Origin: CAYUWG01 sp964448285
GTDB taxonomy: Bacteria; Bacteroidota; Ignavibacteria; SZUA-365
NCBI GenBank assembly: GCA_964448285.1
Contig: CAYUWG010000007.1
Coordinates: 26,359-90,358 of the forward strand
Direction of reading: 5' to 3'
Length of the DNA: 64,000 nt
The position numbers were made by a program, and so were the translations under genes. Under the pieces are notes generated by a model. That model did not search any database and was not told where the DNA came from. It worked only from the letters and a program-made list of their open reading frames with translations. Positions 1 through 8,500 of the stretch are shown in pieces (the stretch's first letter is position 1; the number at the start of each line of letters is the position of its first letter).

Positions 1-3000
1 AAGAACCAGTGCCTGGTTCGCTCCGGTGTTGAGCACGAAAGGAGTCGATGGAGTGGACGAAAAAGTGAATACATCCGAAGGCACGATGGAGAGTGTATTC
101 ACGGAGATGCTGCTCGAAGAGTTGTTTATCAGGCGGACAGTGTCGCAGGATTGTGTATTCGAACATGGATCGAGGAGGAAGTCGAGCGCGCTTTTATCGA
201 ACGAAAGCCCGTCCGATTGCGCTCTTCCGCTGATCGTCGTGCAGGTCGTATCGACGCAAGGCGCCGACGTGACGACGCAGAGCGACGACAGCAATAGTCC
301 AAAGACCGTGGGCTTGTACTGAATCGAGACCTGCCTGCTCGCTCCTCCCGCCAGTACGAACGGAAGAACAGGTTGCGATACGAAAGAGAGAGTAGAATTC
401 GAAGGCCGGAAGAATAAACCCGACACCGTTACGCTTTCGGTCCCCGTGTTATTGATCGTGACAATCTGCGCTGCAGTTAGTCCTATGCGCACGATTCCGA
501 AATCGATTGGTGAAGGTGCAACGACGACCGTCGTGCGTCCGCCTTCACCTTTCAACTGAATCGAACGCTTCACGGAACATGGCTCGCTTCGAAACTCGAG
601 CGTTCCGATTATTTCGCCGCTGCTTGTCGGCATGAATGTCACCAACACGACGAGACTATCCCCCGGCGCGACGGTTTTCGGTAATGACGCAGGTTGAACA
701 GAAAATGCAGGCGCTCCGCTAAGAAGCGCAAGTTGCGTGAGTTGAAGGTTCCGTGGAGTCTTGTTTCGAAGGACAAGCCGTTTTTGCTGAGCTTGATTGA
801 CGCACGTCGAAAAGACGCTGTCCCCATCGATGGTGAACTCGCTCACTTCACGCACTCCCGTAAGAGGGACGCGTGTGACCATTCCCTTCTTCGGATCGTT
901 GTGATTGATGACAAGCGTAGCGTGACTTACGCCTTCTCTCAGCGAGTTGAATTCAATCACAATCTTCACGGAATCGTTCGGTGCGACAGAGACAGGGGGA
1001 GAAGGTCGCACGACGCGGAAATGGTCTTTATCCGCGCCCTCGAGATTGAAAGAGAACAAACCCAACGTGCCCATTCCGGTGTTTCGAACGGTGAAACTAT
1101 CACGAACGGCTGTTTCACATTGCTGGACGGCGAACCGTAAGCTGTCGATGGTTACGATATTCGGATTCTCCTCGCTGATTGCGAGCACGCCGACACACAC
1201 GCTATCGATGCACGGATCGGAAAGGACGATGCAGATTCTTGCCGAAATCGTTTCCTTCTTGTCCGCCATGTATCGGACGGAGGCGTTAAGATTTTGGCCA
1301 GGCGAAAGAGTTCGCGGAAGCGACGGTGCGCCGACAATTTCAAGCGCAGGGTTTGGCGGTGAAAGTCTTAGCGAAGCGACCGTGACAGGGCTTGTCCCAT
1401 TGTTCGTGAACGTCACAGGGAGCTGTGCACTTTCGCCGATACCGATCGGACCTAATACGATCGTTGATTGCGGAATGGTCGTGATGTTCAAGACTGTCGA
1501 TACACCACGAAGTATCAGCAGCAACGTATCGGGGCAAGGACCGACGATGAGCCGGTATGTCGTTGCGAAAGATCCAACCTGATCTGTTCTCGGTGAAAAG
1601 CGCACGGTGTATTGAGCGCTTCCGCCGCCCGGTATCGGTCCGAATGAAGAGATGTACGCATTCGGAAACACGTCTTCTCCACTTACAAGTTGTCGCGAAA
1701 TCACCGAGGCGTCCCCGGTTCCGGAATTGCTGATCGTGATCGAAAGGTCTTTCGTCGAGCCGGCACAGATGGTCCCGAAGTCCACGTCGGTCGAAGAGAG
1801 CGAGAGGGGATTGCTCTTCCCGGTTCCTGTAAAGGTGATGACGGTTTCGAGCGGGCAGTTGGGATTGCCGATGAGAAGTTTGTACGAACCTGCACGATTA
1901 CCGGCACCACCGGGCTTGAAGCGAAAAACGAAATCCGTGGGATTAGTTATTTGTTGACCAAGCTGGGGAGAGATGAGAGTCAGGTCGTCGTGACCGCTGA
2001 GATATTGAAATCCAACAAGCTGAGGTGGGACGTTACCTTCCGTCGTGGCGACGAGCGTAAGTTCGCCTTCCGCATTGACGCACAGTGTACTGAATGTGAG
2101 CGTGGTACTCGCAAAGACTGCTCTTCCAAAATTTCGCAAACCGGAGAGACTGATCACCCAATTCGGATTGTTCGGATCGTTGCTCGCTATGGTCATCGTC
2201 GGTGCGCCCGGTATCGGACCGTAGAACAGCGGTGACGGTGTCCATCGGATCGTCACGGCGGCTTCCTGTCCGTCGCCGATCGTGAGAGGGAGGGAGGGGC
2301 CGACAAGACTGAACTGAGGCTGTGAAAACGTGATTCCGCCTGCGTCGATAACCAGAGGCGCAGTCCCTGAGTTCTTTACGACGATGGTTGTGTCCTTGAA
2401 CAGTGCGCAATCGTCGATTACTCCGAATGATGCCGAGGTCTGCGTCGTCGAGATGTTCGGTATTGAAGGTGACCCGCTCGACAATTTCAAAATGAAACCC
2501 GTTGCAAGGGGTCCTCCCCCAAGCGCCCCGCCTGAAGCCCAGCCTTCTTGCTGGTTAAGGAAATCCATTCGCGAGATTGCGCCGGCGCCGCCACCGACGG
2601 CTTGATGGCCGGACCATGTACTCCCGCCGTTGGACGTATAAGCAAACGCATTCTGGGAGCCTGTATAGAGATTGCCGACCCAACCTGTCTGTGGATTGAA
2701 GAAATGAACTGCCGTATAAAATGGTATCACACCTAACGGTGGCTGGGATGGAAAAGCATTCCACGTACTCCCGCCGTCGGTCGTGCGAAAGACGTGTGGC
2801 GGGCCGTTCGAATTCGCGCTGCTGAACGTTCCGACCAGATCATCGATGAAGTGCAGACCCTCGATGATCGGGAATGTCCCTACGCCTGCCGACACATTCA
2901 TGCTTGTCCACGTGGAAGGCGGGTTGAACTTCAAGAACGTGTTGTTCGCGCCGCTGATGTACCAGTTCGTACCCGCACTGTGAATAGCATAGAGGTTTTG

Positions 3001-3519
3001 TGTCGTTCCCGTGGTTTGAGGAATCCAGGTCGTCCCTCCGTTTGTCGTGTAATACGCCACGCCGCCACTCCCGACGACAAGACCGACTGCAGAGGATTTG
3101 AAGAAGATATCGAAGAGCGTGTTCGTCCCGGACATGCCGTTCGTCCTCTCCTGCCACGTATTCCCGTAATCGGTAGTCGCATAGACTTTCGATGTGTATC
3201 CACAGATAAAACCGTTGCTTCCATTTTTCGTCATCCACACTCCGGACCAATAGGCGAACGTCCCGGAGAGTGCGGGACTGAACGATGACAACGGAACAAC
3301 TTGCCACGTAGGGTTTCCCATCACCTTTCGTAACACGCCGGAGATAGAATTCCCGACGCTTGCGGCTCCCGCTGCGACGCCTCTTCCCGTGTCCGTCATC
3401 GATATGCCCCACAGCCCGGGAACGGATTGAGAAATCGGTTGGCTGACCCACTGTTGTGCGTGTACGACAACGTGAGCAAAAAGGAAAGAAGAGATCAGCA
3501 GTCGAGTTACAAAGGTCAT
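1..3519 (-). CDS. Secreted YCF48-repeat / choice-of-anchor D protein, C-terminus cut by window edge
   Basis: The minus-strand frame is open from the ATG at 3519 to base 1, 1173 codons without a stop, so the C-terminus lies outside the window. Residues 1-21 are a signal peptide (MTFVTRLLISSFLF, then a VVVHA-QQ cleavage region). Residues about 115-305 hold Asp-box/YCF48-like repeats (TTDYGNTW, TTNGGTTW, RTTDGGSTW, TSNGGSTW), suggesting a beta-propeller. From about 350 onward come repeated Ig-like choice-of-anchor D/ASH units with recurring phrases such as DFGTICAGS, VKNSGTAPL, ITISNSGTGD and VTINNTGTESVTV. Such proteins in this phylum are exported and often carry a T9SS sorting tail; the tail would be beyond base 1 and is not seen. 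Ligand and function are unknown. No clear Shine-Dalgarno precedes the start. Confidence 0.88.
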   Translation of the reverse strand, partial: MTFVTRLLISSFLFAHVVVHAQQWVSQPISQSVPGLWGISMTDTGRGVAAGAASVGNSISGVLRKVMGNPTWQVVPLSSFSPALSGTFAYWSGVWMTKNGSNGFICGYTSKVYATTDYGNTWQERTNGMSGTNTLFDIFFKSSAVGLVVGSGGVAYYTTNGGTTWIPQTTGTTQNLYAIHSAGTNWYISGANNTFLKFNPPSTWTSMNVSAGVGTFPIIEGLHFIDDLVGTFSSANSNGPPHVFRTTDGGSTWNAFPSQPPLGVIPFYTAVHFFNPQTGWVGNLYTGSQNAFAYTSNGGSTWSGHQAVGGGAGAISRMDFLNQQEGWASGGALGGGPLATGFILKLSSGSPSIPNISTTQTSASFGVIDDCALFKDTTIVVKNSGTAPLVIDAGGITFSQPQFSLVGPSLPLTIGDGQEAAVTIRWTPSPLFYGPIPGAPTMTIASNDPNNPNWVISLSGLRNFGRAVFASTTLTFSTLCVNAEGELTLVATTEGNVPPQLVGFQYLSGHDDLTLISPQLGQQITNPTDFVFRFKPGGAGNRAGSYKLLIGNPNCPLETVITFTGTGKSNPLSLSSTDVDFGTICAGSTKDLSITISNSGTGDASVISRQLVSGEDVFPNAYISSFGPIPGGGSAQYTVRFSPRTDQVGSFATTYRLIVGPCPDTLLLILRGVSTVLNITTIPQSTIVLGPIGIGESAQLPVTFTNNGTSPVTVASLRLSPPNPALEIVGAPSLPRTLSPGQNLNASVRYMADKKETISARICIVLSDPCIDSVCVGVLAISEENPNIVTIDSLRFAVQQCETAVRDSFTVRNTGMGTLGLFSFNLEGADKDHFRVVRPSPPVSVAPNDSVKIVIEFNSLREGVSHATLVINHNDPKKGMVTRVPLTGVREVSEFTIDGDSVFSTCVNQAQQKRLVLRNKTPRNLQLTQLALLSGAPAFSVQPASLPKTVAPGDSLVVLVTFMPTSSGEIIGTLEFRSEPCSVKRSIQLKGEGGRTTVVVAPSPIDFGIVRIGLTAAQIVTINNTGTESVTVSGLFFRPSNSTLSFVSQPVLPFVLAGGASRQVSIQYKPTVFGLLLSSLCVVTSAPCVDTTCTTISGRAQSDGLSFDKSALDFLLDPCSNTQSCDTVRLINNSSSSISVNTLSIVPSDVFTFSSTPSTPFVLNTGANQALVL

Positions 3520-3675
3520 ACGTGGAGTGCGGTCTGAATGCTTCGCTCCGTTGCTTTTGCAGAGAGGTGAGCTGGAAAGAGTATGATCACAATAATGGTT
3601 GGATTGTCCGCGTGAAAATCCTTCACGGTAGCAGAAGATAGAGAGAACACTTTATTGAAGGCAAACAGGGATTTA

Positions 3676-4725
3676 TTATGACCCTGAAGTCTCGGTCTTG
3701 TCCTTGGCGTGCGTCAATTCCCGGAAGGAAATATTATAGCGTAAAAGGTAATATCCGCCAGGGATCATCACGGTGATGTAGTTCACGAAATGGGTGATGG
3801 TGGCATACGCCACAGCATCGGCGTAAGAGAAATCGAGAATCTTCATGACGGCGATTCTCGCAGTGACGTGGAAGATGCCGAATGCGCCGGGAGTGGGTGC
3901 AACGGCGAAAGCCATTGCCGTGAGCGCGAGAATCTTCACCGCATCGAACATCGTCGGGGATACCCGCGCACCGCTTTCAAACGCGAAGAACATCATGAAG
4001 AGCGGAAGCATGTAGCAGAAGTAGAGAAGCGCAGTTTCTCCAACGATCACGCCCGCCTGCGGAATCGATTTGATGGCTCCGAATCCGGCCTGCATACTTT
4101 GAAACGTTTCGACGATGCGCGTTCGGAACGATGAGGGAACGACCTGGACGATCCACTTCACCAAACGCATCCCGAAACTGCTCGGCGCGATGACGAGAAA
4201 CACGACCCCAATCAACACGGCCGGCAGAACCATGGATTTCATCGCAGCTTCGTTCACACCGAATTCTTCGAAGCCTTCGAACAGCCGCTGATCGAACAGC
4301 AATACTACCGCCACGATGACGAGCAATGAGACGATGTCGATAAAGCGCTCGATCACGATGGTTCCGAGCAGGCTGCTGAACTTGACGTCGCGTTCGCGTT
4401 GCGCCGTTACATAAGGCCGGGCAAGTTCTCCGCTGCGTGGAATGAGATTGTTCATGAAGTACCCGACGATGACTCCAGCGAACAGCCTCCCGGCGTGTGC
4501 GGTCGGATGGATGAATCGGAGAATCACTTTCCATCGATGTGCGCGGATGTAGTGCGAGACGAGAATGACGGGGACCAGCGCTGCGGCTAACCAGTAATTC
4601 GCGGTTTGAAAGCTCTGACCCAATTCATCGATATCGACTTTCCAGACCGAGAAATAAACGGAGAAGATCACAAGCAGAGATGTGATCGTAATCTTCGTCA
4701 GAGATATCAGGCGCGTCTTCGTCAT
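3676..4725 (-). CDS. Flippase-like / lysylphosphatidylglycerol synthase TM-domain (UPF0104) membrane protein
   Basis: 349 residues with about eight hydrophobic helices (for example 12-27, 45-60, 83-95, 128-143, 167-180 and 285-300). The layout and the phrases HYIRAHRWKVIL, GYFMNNLIPRSGELARP and IVIERFIDI match the UPF0104/TIGR00374 family, the membrane part of MprF-type proteins and YbhN. Members are integral inner-membrane proteins linked to lipid flipping or aminoacyl-lipid transport. The catalytic aminoacyl-transferase domain of MprF is absent, so a flippase-like role is inferred rather than lipid lysylation. The gene is divergent from the SUI1 gene at 4841, leaving a 115-bp shared upstream region. 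Substrate unknown. Confidence 0.85.
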   Translation of the reverse strand: MTKTRLISLTKITITSLLVIFSVYFSVWKVDIDELGQSFQTANYWLAAALVPVILVSHYIRAHRWKVILRFIHPTAHAGRLFAGVIVGYFMNNLIPRSGELARPYVTAQRERDVKFSSLLGTIVIERFIDIVSLLVIVAVVLLFDQRLFEGFEEFGVNEAAMKSMVLPAVLIGVVFLVIAPSSFGMRLVKWIVQVVPSSFRTRIVETFQSMQAGFGAIKSIPQAGVIVGETALLYFCYMLPLFMMFFAFESGARVSPTMFDAVKILALTAMAFAVAPTPGAFGIFHVTARIAVMKILDFSYADAVAYATITHFVNYITVMIPGGYYLLRYNISFRELTHAKDKTETSGS

Positions 4726-4840
4726 CAGTGCCTTTTTTGGCTCACCAAGCTACATGAAAGCCGATACGGCTGCAAAAAATTATACGGTGCCGGGCAATGT
4801 GGTTTTATTCTTGTTCTTTCATTCCTACGTTACGGATGCC

Positions 4841-5191
4841 ATGAGTGCCGATTCGAAAATCCATTCACTTGCCGACCTCCATAAACTCTTTCCGGGAACT
4901 GAGACTACTTCGCTCGATTCTCAAGCCCGTGAAAAGAATCCATCAACCGCCTTCGTCACGCTCCACGTTCTCCTGGAGAAGAAAGGCCGTAAAGGCAGTG
5001 GAGTAACTGTAGTCAACGGCTTCCATCACACACAGGAAGATTTGAAAGCTCTGGCTCGCGAACTCAAAACGCTTTGCGGAGCCGGTGGTACCGTGAAAGG
5101 AGACACGATAGAAATACAAGGGGAACATCTCGACAAAGTAGCAGACCACTTGAGGGAAAAGGGCTTTACCGTCACTCGGCATCGGTATTGA
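4841..5191 (+). CDS. SUI1/YciH-family translation initiation factor
   Basis: 116 residues from the ATG at 4841. The same frame is open further upstream, but the family N-terminus and a clean start favour this ATG. The C-terminal 80 residues form a SUI1/eIF1 domain: KKGRKGSGVTVVNGF, the helix DLKALARELKTLCGAGGTVK, then IEIQGEHLDKVADHLREKGF. Bacterial YciH/SUI1 proteins bind the small ribosomal subunit and are linked to initiation fidelity or stress-time inhibition of initiation. The basic loop GRKGSG that contacts RNA in eIF1 is present. It lies just before the repeat zone that starts at 5200. Confidence 0.9.
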   Translation: MSADSKIHSLADLHKLFPGTETTSLDSQAREKNPSTAFVTLHVLLEKKGRKGSGVTVVNGFHHTQEDLKALARELKTLCGAGGTVKGDTIEIQGEHLDKVADHLREKGFTVTRHRY

Positions 5192-5199
5192 AACTCGAA

Positions 5200-5570
5200 G
5201 AACACTCAGTGTCCTTCGTGTCCTTAGTGGTTAAAACCAGAAGAACCAGAGTTCATNNNNNNNNNNNNNNNNNNNNNNNNNNNNNNNNNNNNNNNNNNNN
5301 NNNNNNNNNNNNNNNNNNNNNNNNNNNNNNNNNNNNNNNNNNNNNNNNNNNNNNNNCGCACAGAGAACACTCAGTGACACTCAGTGTCCTTCGTGTCCTT
5401 AGTGGTTAAAACCAGAAGAACCAGAGTTCATCATGAAAAAACTGAAGACAACAGAAATGAAAAACACTAAGCGCACAGAGAACACTCAGTGACACTCAGT
5501 GTCCTTCGTGTCCTTAGTGGTTAAAAGAAAACGAACCGGAGTTCACCATGAAGAAAATGAAGACTACAGA
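5200..5570 (+). repeat. Direct repeats ending in the kinase start codon
   Basis: Three copies of a module are visible. Copy A is 5200-5256 and is cut by the N gap; copy B is 5357-5471; copy C runs from 5472 to about 5570. The B-to-C period is 115 bp. Each holds the core CCTTCGTGTCCTTAGTGG followed by a leader with AACCAGAGTTCA or AACCGGAGTTCA and, in B and C, an ATG followed by a lysine-rich start (MKKLKTTE in B, MKKMKTTE in C). Copy B therefore carries a duplicate of the first codons of the downstream histidine kinase but stops after 19 codons. More copies may be collapsed into the gap. I recall similar CACTAAGGACACGAAGG-type repeats from other environmental bacterial genomes. Confidence 0.85.
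5257..5356. other. Assembly gap of 100 Ns
   Basis: Exactly 100 N characters, the conventional placeholder for a scaffold gap of unknown size. Both flanks are copies of the same repeat, so the gap is probably where the assembler failed in a tandem array. The join between 5256 and 5357 should be treated as unproven. Confidence 0.97.
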
Positions 5571-8500
5571 GTTGATAGAGCACATCAACGACGGGTTTGT
5601 GGCGTTTGACCGAGAAATGAACTACACCTACGTCAACAAACGCGGCGGAGAGATGCTGGGCCGTAAACCGGAAGAACTGATTGGGAAGAATTATTGGACG
5701 GAATATCCCGAAGCGAAAGGCACTCCGTTCGCCAATGCATACATGAAAGCATTAGAGACGCAGGAGACGATTGTCATAGAGGATCACTATGAACCGTGGG
5801 ACCGCTGGTTTGAGAATCGTATCTATCCCTCCAAAGACGGGCTTTCGATCTTGTTCAGCGAGATCACCGAACGCAAACGCGCCGAACAATTACTGCTTGC
5901 CGAGTTGAAGGTCATGGAACTGCTGTCCGCCGGTGTCTCCCTCGAACAAGCCCTGACTGCCATCGTGGAGAAGGTCGAAGCGCTCTCGGTGGACACGATC
6001 GGTTCCATTCTCCTGCTCGATCCTGACGGCGTCCACGTGCATCACGGCGCGGCTCCCCGTTTGCCGGAAGCCTACAACCGAGCGCTGGAGGGCGCGCCCA
6101 TCGGACCGGAGGAAGGCTCGTGCGGAACCGCCATGTATCTCCGCCAGCAGGTCATCGTGACCGACATCCAAACCGACCCGCTGTGGAAGAACTACCGCGA
6201 ACTTGCCGGAATGCACGGCCTGCGCGCCTGCTGGTCCACGCCGGTGATCGGGTTGGACGGGAAGGTATTGGCGAGTTTTGCGATGTATTATCGCGAGCCG
6301 CGCAGTCCGCAGGAAAAGGACTTCAAACTGATCGAACGCATGACGCACCTGGCGCAGCTGGCCATCGAACGCAAGCGGGCGGAACGGGCATTGCGCGAAA
6401 CGCAGGAACGCCTGACACGCATCGTCGAAACAATTCCCGAAGGTCTCACAATCGTCAACCGCGAAGGCGCGATCACTTTTGCCAACCCGCCCGCCGAGCG
6501 GATATTGGGTTTGAGCCGGGCGGACATAACCCAACGTTCCTACAACGACCCGCAGTGGAAGATTACCGCGCTGGATGGAAGCCCGTTTCCCGATGAAGAC
6601 CTTCCCTTCGCGCGCGTGAAGGCTGGCGAGGGATCTGTTTATGACGTGGAGCACGCCATCGTCTATCCTAACGGCAAGCGCGTTGCCCTGTCCATCAACG
6701 CCTCCCCTTTGCGCGACGCGAAAGGAAATTTCGACGGTATGGTCGCTTCCATTACCGACATAACCGAGCGCAAACGCGCAGAGGAGACCTTGCGCGAAAG
6801 CGAGGCGCGTTTCAAGGCAATCGCCTCCAACACGCCCGACCATATTCTTATGCAAAATCGCGAACTGAAGTACACCCTCGTCATCAATCCCCAGTTGGGC
6901 TTGACGGAACAGGACATGCTCGGCAAAACCGATCATTATTTCCTGCCGAAGGAAGAGGCCGACCGGCTTACTCAAGTCAAAACTCGAGTGTTCGAGACCG
7001 GCGAGGCTGTACACTTTGAAACCACCTTGATCTCCAAGTCGGGACAGCCGGAGTTTTTCGATGGATCGTACGTTCCCAGGCTCGGTGCCCAAGGACAGGT
7101 CGAGGGCTTGATCGGTTATTTCAGGAATGTCACCGAGCGCAGGCGGGCCGAGGAGCAACTCAGGGAACGAGAACGGCAACTCTCCACGCTCATCGGCAAT
7201 TTGCCGGGCGCGGTGTATCGCTGCCGCAACGACGCCAATTTCACAACGGAATTCATCAGCGACGGTGCGGCAGAAATGTTCGGCTATCCGGCTGACGACT
7301 TTCGCGAACACCGCCGGGAAGTCGGGCAGTTCATTCACCCCGACGACGGGGAGCGGGTGGCGGCGGAAATCAATGCCGCGCTGAAAGAGGATCGAGCCTT
7401 TCAATTGACCTATCGCATCCTTTCCGCGACGGGTGAGCAAAAATGGGTTTGGGAGCGGGGGATGGGAATAAAGAATGCCGAAGGCGAAGTGGAAGTGCTC
7501 GAGGGATTTGCCACCGACATTACCGAACGCAAACGTGCCGAGGAAGCCCTGAAGAGAAGCGAGAATTTGTATCGCACACTTGCCCACAACATCCCGGACA
7601 GCGCGGTGGCGCTCTTCGATAAAGATCTGCGCTTCCTGCTTGTGGACGGGAAGGCGGTTGGGGTTGCGGGCCCGCCCAGGGAATTGGTGGAAGGCCGGAC
7701 GATCTGGGAGGCGTTTCCGCAGGAGGTCTGTCAACTCATCGAACCGATCTATCGCTCCACCCTGGCGGGAAACGAAACGACACTCGAAACGCCGTTTGGA
7801 GACCGCCTGTTCGAGTCCCAATACGTTCCCATCCGTGACGATGACGGGAATATATTTGCCGGGATGGTCATGTCTCTCGACATCACCGAACGCAAGCGTG
7901 TCGAGGAGGCGCTGCACACAAGCGAAGAAAAGTTTTCCGTGATCTTCAAGAAAGCGCCGTTTGCCGCCGGACTCAGCAGTGTTTCCGATGGCGCGTATGT
8001 GGAAGTGAACGAAGAGTTCGAACGTATTTTTGGATTCAGTCGTGAGAAGATCATCGGCAAGACATCCCTGGATCTGGGGATGTATCCCGATCTGGAAATG
8101 CGGAAGCGCGCGGCGGAATTATTTCGCAAGCAGGGTTACGTACACAATCTCGATCTACGGTTACAGTCGAGAACCGGTGAGCAGCACGATGTCATGATCA
8201 ACTCAGACCTGGTTGAAATCGCTGGAGAGAAATACATCCTGACAACCGCAAACGACATCACCGAACGCAAACGAATGGAAGGTGAAGTCATAAAAGCGCG
8301 CGAACTCTTCGAAAAGATATTTCACTACAGTCCGGTCGCAGCAGCCTTGGAGCTATTATCAGGGAGAATCATTACGGATATCAACAGCGCCTTCGAAGAA
8401 CTCTTCGGGTTCACACGCGAGGAGCTTATCGGAAAATCGATCACAGGATTCGATCTCTGGGAAAATGATGGCGAACGCGATAAGGCATTTCAATCGCTAA

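Noticed and set aside
4759..4771. AGCCG/CGGCT hairpin followed by an A-run, considered as a terminator
   Set aside because: It lies between two divergent starts and the homopolymer is on the wrong side for either strand.
5890..7917. 675-codon open frame antisense to the histidine kinase
   Set aside because: It mirrors a clearly coding PAS/GAF array, has no recognisable domain or ribosome-binding site, and is explained by the codon composition of the sense gene.
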